From positions 124,001-188,000 of the forward strand of contig OY970206.1 of NCBI GenBank assembly GCA_963708425.1: a stretch of DNA of 64,000 bases, read 5' to 3'. This stretch comes from JACMNW01 sp963708425 (GTDB lineage Bacteria > Pseudomonadota > Alphaproteobacteria > Rhodobacterales > Rhodobacteraceae). Of the stretch, positions 25,050 through 33,639 are shown piece after piece. The notes beneath the pieces were generated by a model. It saw only the letters and a list, made by a program, of their open reading frames with translations. It was not told the DNA's origin and searched no databases. Each line of letters begins with the position of its first letter. Position 1 is the first letter of the stretch. The position numbers were made by a program, and so were the translations under genes.

Positions 25050-27419
25050 TTACGCGTTCATCGCCGACCAGACGCGCGATGGCGTCAGCGGCATGTCGAT
25101 ATGGGTTACGTTTTTGCCAGCCCGCTGCAGGGCGTCGATCACCGCGTTGACCACGGCGGGGGGTGAGCCGATCGCTCCGGCCTCGCCACAGCCTTTGACG
25201 CCAAGCGGGTTGTGGGTGCAGGGCGTGATGCAGCTGTGATCGACGGTGAACATCGGCAGATCATCGGCGCGCGGCATGGTGTAATCCATGTAGGAACCCG
25301 AAATCAGCTGCCCGGTATCATCATAGGTGCAGCCTTCCAGCAGGGCCTGACCAATGCCTTGGGCGACGCCGCCGTGAACTTGGCCTTCGACGATCATCGG
25401 GTTCATCACATTGCCGAAATCGTCGGCGCAGGTGAAGCTGGCGATTTCGACGCGGCCTGTGTCGGGGTCAACTTCGACTTCGCAGGCATAGGCACCGGCG
25501 GGATAGGTGAAGTTGGCGGGATCGTAGAAGGCGGTTTCCTCAAGCCCCGGTTCCAGGGTTTCGAGCGGGTAGTTGTGCGGGACATAGGCCGAGAACGCGA
25601 TTTCGCCGAAGGTTTTCGCTTTGTCAGTGCCGGTGACGCTGAACTTGCCATCGGCAAACACGATGTCGCCTTCGGCCGCTTCCAGCATGTGGGCGGCGAT
25701 TTTCTTGCCTTTGGCGATGACTTTATCAAGGGCCTTGTCCATGGCCGAGCCGCAAACCGCGAGGCTGCGCGAGCCGTAGCTGCCCATGCCGAAGGGGATT
25801 TTAGAGGTGTCGCCATGCACGATGTCGATGTTGGCTTCGGGGATACCGAGTTTCGAGGACACGATCTGGGCGAAGACGGTTTCGTGGCCTTGGCCGTGGC
25901 TGTGGGCGCCGACCATCACGCTGATGTTGCCAGTTGGGTTGACCCGCACGGTGGCCGCATCATAAAGGCCGACGCGGGCCCCCAAGGCACCGACGAGAGC
26001 GGAGGGGGCGATGCCGCAAGCCTCGATCCAGGTGGACAGGCCGAGGCCACGCAATTTTCCTGCTTTGGCGCTTTTGGCGCGGCGGGCTTCGAAACCGGCG
26101 AAATCGCCGAGGTCGAGGAGTTTATCCAGCGTGGCTTGGTAGTTGCCAGTGTCGTAGACCAGTCCGACGGGCGTTTGATAGGGGAATTGGTCGGGTTGGA
26201 TGAAGTTCTTGCGGCGCACTTCGACCGGATCGAGGTTCAGCTCGCGGCACATCTTATCGACGACGCGTTCGATGGAATAGGTGGCTTCGGGCCGCCCCGC
26301 CCCGCGGTAGGCGTCAACCGGGGCGGTGTTGGTGAACACGGTTTTGACGTTCACATAGACTAGTGGGGTTTTATAGGGGCCTGCCATCAGCGTGCCGTGC
26401 AGGAAGGTTGGCGTCACGGTGGCAAAGTTCGACAGATAGGCACCAACGTTGGCCAGCGTTTCAGTGCGCAGAGCAAGGAAATTGCCGTGTTTGTCGGATG
26501 CAAGTTCGACGGTGGTGACGTGATCGCGGCCATGCGCATCAGACAGGAAGGATTCGGATCGGTCAGCGACCCATTTGACCGGGCGGCCAATTTTGCGGGA
26601 CGCGGCCAGAACCAGCGCCTCTTCGCCGTAGTGGTAGATTTTTGAGCCAAAGCCACCGCCGACATCAGGGGCGATGACGTTGAGTTTGTGCTCCGGGATG
26701 CCCATCACGAAGGCGGCGATCAGCAGCCTGGTCAGGTGCGGGTTTTGCGAGGTGGTGTAAAGCTTGTAATCCTCGGTGCCCGGATCGTAGACGCCGATCG
26801 AGGCGCGGGGTTCCATCGCGTTGGGGATAAGACGGTTGTTGATCAGCTTGAGCGTGGTGACATGCGGGGCGGATTTGAAGGCGGCGTCAACGGCGGCGCG
26901 GTTGTCTTCGATCCAGCCCCAGTCGTAGCAGATGTTATCGGCAATCTCGTCATGCACGCGGTTGGATTTGTCGGCGACAGCGGCAGCCATATCAACAATC
27001 GCTGGCAGTTCTTCGAACACCACGTCCAGCGCTTCGACGGCAGAGCGCGCAATGTCTTGGGTTTCGGCGATGACGGCGGCATAGGCATCGCCGACGTGGC
27101 GAACTTTGCCATGGGCAAGCACTGGGCGCTTTGGTTCTTTCATCGTCTCGCCATTGCGGCTTTGGATCAGCCAGCCAGCCGGATTGCCCCCAACGGCGGC
27201 AAAATCTGCGCCGGTGAAGACGGCAAGCACGCCGTCTATCGCCTCGGCTGCCGATGTGTCGATGGACACGATGCGGGCATGGGCGTGCGGTGAGCGGGCA
27301 AAGGCCGCGTAGGTTTGGCCGTGAAGTTGAATATCTGCTGTGTAACGACCGCGTCCCGTCAGGAACCGCACGTCTTCGCGCCGCTTGGAGCTGGCACCGA
27401 TACCACTGTCTTTGGGCAT
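25050..27419 (-). CDS. coxL: Large molybdopterin subunit, form II CoxL-like (xanthine oxidase family)
   Basis: 789 residues. Aldehyde oxidase/xanthine dehydrogenase a/b hammerhead domain (about 15-130), then the Mo-cofactor-binding domain with VGGGFGSK near 254 and the C-terminal Glu base in KGCGEAGAIGSPPAV. The active-site loop at residues 370-376 reads AYRGAGR. This is the form II signature, not the AYxCSFR loop whose Cys ligates the Mo-Cu site in true aerobic CO dehydrogenase. CO oxidation should therefore not be assumed; the substrate is unknown. GGGAGG lies just upstream of the ATG. The order S-L-M also fits form II. Confidence 0.92.
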   Translation of the reverse strand: MPKDSGIGASSKRREDVRFLTGRGRYTADIQLHGQTYAAFARSPHAHARIVSIDTSAAEAIDGVLAVFTGADFAAVGGNPAGWLIQSRNGETMKEPKRPVLAHGKVRHVGDAYAAVIAETQDIARSAVEALDVVFEELPAIVDMAAAVADKSNRVHDEIADNICYDWGWIEDNRAAVDAAFKSAPHVTTLKLINNRLIPNAMEPRASIGVYDPGTEDYKLYTTSQNPHLTRLLIAAFVMGIPEHKLNVIAPDVGGGFGSKIYHYGEEALVLAASRKIGRPVKWVADRSESFLSDAHGRDHVTTVELASDKHGNFLALRTETLANVGAYLSNFATVTPTFLHGTLMAGPYKTPLVYVNVKTVFTNTAPVDAYRGAGRPEATYSIERVVDKMCRELNLDPVEVRRKNFIQPDQFPYQTPVGLVYDTGNYQATLDKLLDLGDFAGFEARRAKSAKAGKLRGLGLSTWIEACGIAPSALVGALGARVGLYDAATVRVNPTGNISVMVGAHSHGQGHETVFAQIVSSKLGIPEANIDIVHGDTSKIPFGMGSYGSRSLAVCGSAMDKALDKVIAKGKKIAAHMLEAAEGDIVFADGKFSVTGTDKAKTFGEIAFSAYVPHNYPLETLEPGLEETAFYDPANFTYPAGAYACEVEVDPDTGRVEIASFTCADDFGNVMNPMIVEGQVHGGVAQGIGQALLEGCTYDDTGQLISGSYMDYTMPRADDLPMFTVDHSCITPCTHNPLGVKGCGEAGAIGSPPAVVNAVIDALQRAGKNVTHIDMPLTPSRVWSAMNA

Positions 27420-27444
27420 GTCATTCCTCCCAGAATGGATATGT

Positions 27445-27930
27445 TTACTCGGCAGCTACGGCAGAGACGTCTTGGCCGGATGCAGCAAGCACCGCTTTGA
27501 CGATGTTATGATAGCCAGTACAGCGGCAGATGTTGCCTTCGAGGTAATGGCGGATCTGCGCTTCGGTTGGTTTTGGATTTTCGGCAAGCAGGGCGGCCGT
27601 GCTCATCACCATGCCGGGGGTACAAAAGCCGCATTGCAGGCCGTGATGATCCTGAAACGCTTGTTGAATGGTGCCGAGGCTGCCGTCGGCATTGGCCATG
27701 CCTTCGATGGTTTTGACAGTTGACCCTGCGACATCGACCGCGAAGACCGAGCAGGATTTGACGGCGAGGCCATCGACATGCACGACGCAGGAGCCGCATT
27801 GCGAGGTATCGCAGCCGATATGAGTGCCGGTCATTCCGAGCCCATCGCGCAGAAATGACGACAGCAAAGTGCGCCCTTCGACATCACGCGATACGGATTT
27901 TCCGTTCACGGTAACTGTGACTTTCGTCAT
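27445..27930 (-). CDS. coxS: CoxS-like [2Fe-2S] small subunit
   Basis: 161 residues with two iron-sulfur domains. The N-terminal plant-type cluster has GCDTSQCGSCVVHVDG and a downstream SCSVF Cys. The C-terminal four-helix domain has QCGFCTPGMVMS and CRCTGYHNIVKAV. It transfers electrons from the Mo site to FAD. GGGAGG lies upstream. It starts 60 bases after coxG and ends 25 bases before coxL. Confidence 0.95.
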   Translation of the reverse strand: MTKVTVTVNGKSVSRDVEGRTLLSSFLRDGLGMTGTHIGCDTSQCGSCVVHVDGLAVKSCSVFAVDVAGSTVKTIEGMANADGSLGTIQQAFQDHHGLQCGFCTPGMVMSTAALLAENPKPTEAQIRHYLEGNICRCTGYHNIVKAVLAASGQDVSAVAAE

Positions 27931-27990
27931 CTTGTCTTATCCTCCCTTGTACCAACTCTGGGTCGGCGGATGTTTACGAGCTGTTTCAGT

Positions 27991-28521
27991 TCAACCGGAA
28001 ATCAACCGTTTGAACCAACCCTTTTTCTTTTCTGGTGCGTCAGCAGGGTCGCCAGAATCTTCATCTTCGGCATCATCGCCGTCATCTTCGACAGTGTCCT
28101 GAAACCGGGTGAAAAATTCATCGGCCATCTTTTTGGCAAAGCCGTCGATGATGCGGCTGCCCAATTGCGCCAGTTTGCCGCCGACATTGGCGTCAACGGT
28201 GTAGGCAAGCCGCGTGCCGCCTTCGATGGCTTCCAGCGTTACTTTTGCGCCGCCCTTGGCAAAGCCTGCAGGGCCGCCTTTGCCTTCGCCGCTGATGGTC
28301 AGGCTTTGCCCTTCAACCCGGTCTGACAATTTAACCACGCCGGTAAAGCGGGCTTTCACTGGGCCTACTTTTTGCACGACAACCGCTTCGAACCCGGTCT
28401 CGGGCGTGCCTGTCATGCTTTCGCAGCCCGGCACAGATGCCATCAGCACCTCGGGGTTCAGTAGGGCCGCCCAAACGGTGGCCGGATCGGCCTTGATGTC
28501 GCGTTGATCTGAGAGTTGCAC
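27991..28521 (-). CDS. coxG: CoxG family SRPBCC protein
   Basis: 176 residues from a GTG at 28521, chosen because a run of five G lies six bases upstream and the family begins at this point (xQLSDQRDIKADPATVWAAL). The frame itself extends to 28680. The SRPBCC lipid-binding fold covers about 1-145 (LLNPEVLMASVPGCES, then RLAYTVDANVGGKLAQLGSRII). A very acidic linker (EDDGDDAEDEDSGD) and a basic, aromatic tail (KKKGWFKRLISG) follow. CoxG has been implicated in membrane anchoring and quinone coupling of CO dehydrogenase. The tail would suit membrane contact. It is the first gene of the operon. Confidence 0.88.
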   Translation of the reverse strand: MQLSDQRDIKADPATVWAALLNPEVLMASVPGCESMTGTPETGFEAVVVQKVGPVKARFTGVVKLSDRVEGQSLTISGEGKGGPAGFAKGGAKVTLEAIEGGTRLAYTVDANVGGKLAQLGSRIIDGFAKKMADEFFTRFQDTVEDDGDDAEDEDSGDPADAPEKKKGWFKRLISG

Positions 28522-28746
28522 TTTATCCCCCTGCAAATGCCTCGTCGGCGACGCCCCTTCGCGCCCGCGATGCACGCTGCGTTTGCAACTATCATCCGAC
28601 GTTCGCCGTTTCGGCAAGCGTTTCAATGCAAGGATCAAAAAAATCTGCATCACGATGAGCGGAGCAAACCCGCCGCCCATGGCCGCCGGGGTTTACCGGA
28701 CCCGAAAAACGCGCAATATCGGAGTTTGATTTGTGTGGAGTGGTAA

Positions 28747-29214
28747 ATGCAGAACATTTCCCGGCGCGCCATGTTTGGCTTGATGGCGCTGTCGTTGGCC
28801 GCGTGCGGCGCAAAGCCGAAGCGCGACGAGGTTAGTCGAAGCGACCTGCACCCCGGTGAGACGCCGGAATTGCGCGCGTTGATCAACCAAGCGGCGGCAG
28901 AAAATCAAGTGCCTGCATCGCTGGTTCACCGCGTGGTGCAACGCGAAAGTGGCTATAACCCGGCTGCACGCAACGGGCCCTATTTCGGGCTGATGCAGAT
29001 CTTGCCGCAGACAGCGGGGACGATGGGATATCGGGGCAGCCCGGCAGGTTTGCTGGATGCGAAGACCAACCTGACCTATGCGGTGCGATATCTGCGCGGC
29101 GCGTGGCTGGTTGCCGATGGCAGCGAGGACCGGGCCGTGATGTGGTATGCCAAGGGCTATTACTATGAGGCGAAACGGCGTGGGTTGTTGGAGGAGACGG
29201 GTTTGCGGGCGTAG
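28747..29214 (+). CDS. Lipoprotein lytic transglycosylase (SLT fold)
   Basis: 155 residues. The lipoprotein signal GLMALSLAACG has lipobox LAAC (Cys near residue 20). The SLT domain holds the catalytic Glu in VVQRESGYNPAARNG, then YFGLMQILPQTA and the NLTYAVRYLRG helix. It is shorter than E. coli Slt and close to a minimal MltE-like enzyme. It would cleave glycan strands from the periplasmic face of an outer or inner membrane. It is divergent from coxG. Confidence 0.9.
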   Translation: MQNISRRAMFGLMALSLAACGAKPKRDEVSRSDLHPGETPELRALINQAAAENQVPASLVHRVVQRESGYNPAARNGPYFGLMQILPQTAGTMGYRGSPAGLLDAKTNLTYAVRYLRGAWLVADGSEDRAVMWYAKGYYYEAKRRGLLEETGLRA

Positions 29215-29449
29215 GGTCTTAAGCAGCAAGGCCTGCGGTGGCGATGACCACTGTGCGTGGCGCAGAGGACATTGATCGAGTGCCCCTTAACGTTTTTGGG
29301 GTAGAGAAAGACAACTGCCCTAATTTAATCGATCAAGACCCAAGCGTGGTGGACGCAAAGAAACTGGACGGATGATCTTGCGGGTGGTACCATCGCCTGC
29401 GCGTGCGTCAGTCAAATACTCTAGATTTGGTGGGTATCGCGGGGTCATC

Positions 29450-30280
29450 ATGAAAACAAAACTTTTCTCTAAACCAGCGATTTTCTATTGCATCACATTT
29501 GGCCAGGCTTTGGGACTGGCAATGAGCGTTAAATGGTTGGGCGAGTCGGTCTTGATTCTGACGATGTTCACCCCGCTTATAAGCAGTCTGCTCATGCTAC
29601 TTTGGATTTCGCCGGAGAGTGAGGCGAAACTTATTCCTTCGCTGCTTGGCCTTACAAGTGCAGGGCTGAAGGGCTGGCCACTGGCTTTTTGTGCACCGTA
29701 TTTCATACACCTTCTGGGAATGGCCGCATTGTCTTTGTTTGGCTTGGCGGTCTTCGTAATTCCTGAAGGAGGCCTTGGCGCAGGTTTCGTTCTGAAATTA
29801 GCAATTGGATTGATCATCGGCAGCCTTTTTGCGCTCTGTGAGGAAGTAGGCTGGAGGGGATACTTGTTGCCGCGCGTGTCCAACGGGCGAGGTGTGGTTC
29901 AAGCCATGCTCTTGGTTGGTTTTTTACATGGCCTGTGGCATTTGCCACTTATTCTTGGCACGCCGTTCTATCATCCAGATTCAAGCCCATTCGTCATCGT
30001 GCCGCTTTTCATGGTTACTTTGACGTTAGCCGGCGTCTTCTACGGCTTTTTGCGCGTATGGACAGGATCAATATGGCCAGTGGCTATCGCTCATGGTGCC
30101 GCGAATGGGGCTTGGAACCTCTTTGAAAAAACGAATACGACCAAGACTCCCTTGATTTTGGAGTTTCTGGGGGGTGAAAGTGGCGTAATCGTTATTGTGG
30201 GCCTAAGTGTCGTTTCCTGCTGGCTGGCAGCAACGATGCTTCGCCCGAACTTTGTATCTAGAATGGTATATGTCGCATAG
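29450..30280 (+). CDS. CPBP family intramembrane metalloprotease (CAAX/Abi)
   Basis: 276 residues from the ATG at 29450; an upstream frame to 29372 adds a non-hydrophobic leader without support. About eight hydrophobic helices. The Abi motifs are complete: EE-x3-R in CEEVGWRGYLLP, the HxxxH-like FLHGLWHLP and the last HGAANGAWN. The family includes CAAX-prenyl proteases and bacteriocin-immunity or abortive-infection-related proteins; the substrate is unknown. Codon use is visibly more AT-rich than in its neighbours, and the gene stands alone between unrelated genes, suggesting later acquisition. Confidence 0.88.
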   Translation: MKTKLFSKPAIFYCITFGQALGLAMSVKWLGESVLILTMFTPLISSLLMLLWISPESEAKLIPSLLGLTSAGLKGWPLAFCAPYFIHLLGMAALSLFGLAVFVIPEGGLGAGFVLKLAIGLIIGSLFALCEEVGWRGYLLPRVSNGRGVVQAMLLVGFLHGLWHLPLILGTPFYHPDSSPFVIVPLFMVTLTLAGVFYGFLRVWTGSIWPVAIAHGAANGAWNLFEKTNTTKTPLILEFLGGESGVIVIVGLSVVSCWLAATMLRPNFVSRMVYVA

Positions 30281-30363
30281 GGCACCCATGCGGGCGCTAC
30301 ACAATCTGCTTTCCCGACGATTATCGCCGTGATCGCAGCCCCCATTGCCTATCGTCATAGTGA

Positions 30364-31896
30364 TCAATACCACGCATCCGCCATGCTGGACTTTTTGCGG
30401 TCGATGAAGTCTTGCAAACCGTCGCGCAGGCCTTCGTCGATCGCCGGTGCTTCAAATTCGGCGAGCCGTTTTTTCCATAGAGTGTTGGCGCGGGTGGCGG
30501 CGTCGGTGGAACCGGCGGCTTCCCATTTCTCAAAGGGTTCGTTGTCGGACAGGTCAGAATCCCAGAATGCGGTTTCGTAGTGCGCCATAGTGTGGGCGCA
30601 GCCGAAGAAGTGGTTGCCGGGGCCGACTTCGGCAAAGGCATCGACGGCAAGTTGATCGTCGTCGATGACGACGCCAGCGAGGTATTTGTGCAGGGACCCG
30701 CACAGATCGGCATCCAACATGAATTTCTCGTAGCTCATGCTGAGAAGGCCGTCGAGGAAACCAGCGGAATGCAGGATGAAGTTTGCGCCGCAATGAATGG
30801 CGGCAAGCATGCTCATCGTGCCTTCCATCATCGCCTGCGCGTCGGGCAGTTTTGAGGTGGTGAAATTGCCCGAACAACGCAGCGGCAAGTTCAGGCGGCG
30901 GGCAAGCTGGCCGATGACCATCGAGCCGATAGCGGGTTCAGGGGTGCCGAAGGTTGGCGAGCCTGACCGCAGGCTCATCGACGACAGGAAGTTTCCGAAG
31001 ATGACCGGGGCGCCGGGGCGTTCTAGTTGAGTCAGCGCGCAGCCCGCCATGGTTTCGGCAAGGGATTGCGCGATGCCGCCCGCGTTGGTCACCGGGCCCA
31101 TCGCACCGCCAAGGATGAAGGGCACAATTACCGCCGCCTGATTGGCGCGGGCATAGGCGCGCAGGGAATTGGTCATGGTGCCATCCCAGACCAGTGGCGA
31201 GTTGACGTTGACGTTGCCGAGGATGACGCAGTTCTGGTCGACGAAATCGGCACCAAACAGGATGCGGGACATTTCGATACTGTCTTCGGCGCGTTCTTCT
31301 GATGTGACAGAGCCCATGTAGGGGCGGTCGGACAGCGTCATGTGGGCCATCACCATATCAAGGTGGCGCTTGTTGACGGCGATGTCTGTGGGCTCGCAGA
31401 TGGTGCCGCCGGAATGGTGGAAGTTGGGGCTGGATTGCGCGAGTTTGATGAAGTTGTGGAAGTCTTCCAACGTGCCGAAGCGACGACCGCGATCCAGGTC
31501 CATGACGAAGGGAGAGCCGTAGGCGGGGGCGAAGACGACTGATTTGCCGCCAATTTCTACGGAATTCGCGGGGTTGCGGGCGTGTTGGGTGAATGTTGCC
31601 GGGGCGGTTTTCAGCACTTCGCGCAGCAGGCCGGGGGGGAATTTGACCAGCAGGCCATCGACATCGGCACCGGCGCGACGCCAGTGATCCAAGGCTACGG
31701 GATCATCGCGAAATTCGATGCCGGTTTCGGCCAAGATGCGGTCAGCGGCGGCTTCGATCTTGATCAGGTTTTCTTCGGACAGGATGTCGTAGGTCGGGAT
31801 GTTGCGGATGATATAGGGCTGGCCCATGCCGCTGCCTTTTTTGGCGCGCGAGATATGGCGGGCCTGGCGGCCTGATCTGGCTTTGACGTCGTTCAT
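30364..31896 (-). CDS. MttB-superfamily methyltransferase, non-pyrrolysine type
   Basis: 510 residues from the ATG at 31896 (AGGGGA upstream). It belongs to the trimethylamine:corrinoid methyltransferase superfamily: RILAETGIEFRDDPVALD near the N-terminus, then HSGGTICEPTDIAV, and GNHFFGCAHTMAHYETAFW near the C-terminus. No in-frame UAG is present, so it is a pyrrolysine-lacking homolog like glycine betaine methyltransferase MtgB and related quaternary-amine enzymes. It would move a methyl group from a methylated amine to a corrinoid protein. No corrinoid protein gene is adjacent. The matching downstream machinery is at 11.6-16.1 kb. The preceding gene on this strand is pgm, 111 bases away, which is unrelated. 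Confidence 0.88.
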   Translation of the reverse strand: MNDVKARSGRQARHISRAKKGSGMGQPYIIRNIPTYDILSEENLIKIEAAADRILAETGIEFRDDPVALDHWRRAGADVDGLLVKFPPGLLREVLKTAPATFTQHARNPANSVEIGGKSVVFAPAYGSPFVMDLDRGRRFGTLEDFHNFIKLAQSSPNFHHSGGTICEPTDIAVNKRHLDMVMAHMTLSDRPYMGSVTSEERAEDSIEMSRILFGADFVDQNCVILGNVNVNSPLVWDGTMTNSLRAYARANQAAVIVPFILGGAMGPVTNAGGIAQSLAETMAGCALTQLERPGAPVIFGNFLSSMSLRSGSPTFGTPEPAIGSMVIGQLARRLNLPLRCSGNFTTSKLPDAQAMMEGTMSMLAAIHCGANFILHSAGFLDGLLSMSYEKFMLDADLCGSLHKYLAGVVIDDDQLAVDAFAEVGPGNHFFGCAHTMAHYETAFWDSDLSDNEPFEKWEAAGSTDAATRANTLWKKRLAEFEAPAIDEGLRDGLQDFIDRKKSSMADAWY

Positions 31897-32007
31897 GGCG
31901 GTGTTCCCCTGCGCCAAGAGCGGCGCTTTGCGTCAGAAAACGACCATTCTGCCGCGCGGTCGGCGACATCGGCGACGGATGAATGTCAAATCGCGCCTTA
32001 TGGCGGT

Positions 32008-33639
32008 TTAGGTGATGACGTCAGGCGTTGAGCGGCCTGTGTGGGCGACAATACCGGCAAGTGCGTGGGCGGCGCGGATGACCGGGGCAAGGGCGTCTTG
32101 CGGATCATGGAGCAGGCCGTCTGGACCCGCCGCGTAGCGTTCAAGGTACAGCCGCAAGGTGGCCCCTTGAGTGCCGGTGCCAGACAGACGCATGACGATG
32201 CGACTGCCGTCGGCGAATAGGATGCGCACGCCTTGTTTCAGACTGATCGAGGCATCGACGGGGTCGGCATAGGCGAAATCATCGGCACCGCTGATGGTCA
32301 TACCTTCGATCTGGCGTCCGGGAAGGCCGGGGAGGCTATCGCGCAGCGCGTCCATCATGGCATCGGCACCAGCACTTTCGACGCCTTCAAAGTCATGGCG
32401 GGAATAGTAGTTGCGGCCAAACCTTGCCCAGTGCGCCGACAAGATATCAGCGACGGATTGTTTGCGGACGGCAAGGATGTTCAGCCACAGCAGAACCGCC
32501 CAGAGGCCGTCTTTTTCGCGCACATGATCAGAGCCGGTGCCGAAGCTTTCTTCGCCGCAGATGGTGGCGCGACCGGCATCGAGCAGGTTGCCGAAGAATT
32601 TCCAGCCAGTGGGGGTTTCGAATTTGGCGATGCCCAAAGCGTCAGCGACGCGGTCAACGGCGGCAGAGGTGGGCATCGACCGGGCGACACCTTTCAGACC
32701 AGCTTTGTAGCCCGGTGCCAGATGCGCATTGGCGGCAAGCACGGCCAAGCTGTCGGAAGGTGATACGTAGATGCCGCGACCGACCACCATGTTGCGATCA
32801 CCATCGCCATCGGAGGCTGCACCAAAGTCGGGGGCGTTTGCCCCGAACATCTCATCCATCAGGGCGCGTGCCCACGTCGGATTCGGGTCGGGGTGCATGC
32901 CGCCGAAGTCTGGCAGCGGCCTGCCGTTGATAACCGTGCCGGAGGCGGCACCCAAGCGGTTTTCCAGTATGTCGTGTGCATAAGGACCGGTGACGGCGCA
33001 CATCGCATCAAAACGCATACGGTAACCGGATTTGAACATCGCAGCGATGGCGGGGAAGTCGAACAGGGTTTCCATCAATGCGGCGTAGTCAGCGACCGGA
33101 TCGACCACATCGACAATCATGTCGCCGAGCTGGCTGCGCCCGACTGTGGCCAGATCGACATCGTGAGCCTGAAGGATTTTGTAATCAGTGATCGACAGTG
33201 TGCGTTGAAACATCGCCTCGGTCGCGCTTTCGGGGGCCGGGCCGCCGTTGGCCATGTTGAATTTAACGCCGAAATCTTCGTCCGGGCCGCCGGGGTTATG
33301 ACTGGCTGACATGATGATGCCACCATCGGTTTTGTTCAGTCTGATCAGATGACTGGCCGCCGGAGTTGACAGGATTGCGCCCTGCCCCACGATGACGCGG
33401 TGCGCGCCATTGGCCGCCGCCATGCGCAAAATGACCTGTGCCGCGCGGTCGTTGAAGTAACGGCCATCGCCACCCAGAACGAAAGTTTTGCCAGCCGCGC
33501 CGCCAATGGCGTCGAAGATCGCTTGAACGAAGTTTTCGAGATAATGGTGCCCCATGAAAACTGCGGTCTTCTTGCGCAAGCCAGAGGTGCCGGGTTTCTG
33601 ATCGGTGAAGGCCGTGGTCGGGATGGTTAGCACGGTCAT
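32008..33639 (-). CDS. pgm: Alpha-D-glucose phosphate-specific phosphoglucomutase
   Basis: 543 residues. It interconverts glucose-1-P and glucose-6-P, connecting glycogen to central metabolism. The phosphoserine loop is MSASHNPGGPDEDFGVKFN. The metal-binding loop AASDGDGDRNMVVG and the sugar-binding GEESFGTGSDHVREKDGLW are intact. Its ATG overlaps the glgX stop (ATGA). It is the last gene of the glycogen block. Confidence 0.96.
   Translation of the reverse strand: MTVLTIPTTAFTDQKPGTSGLRKKTAVFMGHHYLENFVQAIFDAIGGAAGKTFVLGGDGRYFNDRAAQVILRMAAANGAHRVIVGQGAILSTPAASHLIRLNKTDGGIIMSASHNPGGPDEDFGVKFNMANGGPAPESATEAMFQRTLSITDYKILQAHDVDLATVGRSQLGDMIVDVVDPVADYAALMETLFDFPAIAAMFKSGYRMRFDAMCAVTGPYAHDILENRLGAASGTVINGRPLPDFGGMHPDPNPTWARALMDEMFGANAPDFGAASDGDGDRNMVVGRGIYVSPSDSLAVLAANAHLAPGYKAGLKGVARSMPTSAAVDRVADALGIAKFETPTGWKFFGNLLDAGRATICGEESFGTGSDHVREKDGLWAVLLWLNILAVRKQSVADILSAHWARFGRNYYSRHDFEGVESAGADAMMDALRDSLPGLPGRQIEGMTISGADDFAYADPVDASISLKQGVRILFADGSRIVMRLSGTGTQGATLRLYLERYAAGPDGLLHDPQDALAPVIRAAHALAGIVAHTGRSTPDVIT

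Noticed and set aside
25212..26363. 383-residue Gly/Asp-rich plus-strand reading frame
   Set aside because: Antisense to coxL; no start signal and no recognisable domain.
25050..28521. True aerobic CO dehydrogenase (form I)
   Set aside because: The large subunit has AYRGAGR and not AYxCSFR, and the gene order is S-L-M.
30364..31896. Pyrrolysine-containing trimethylamine methyltransferase
   Set aside because: The frame is uninterrupted, with no in-frame UAG, and no pyl genes are seen.
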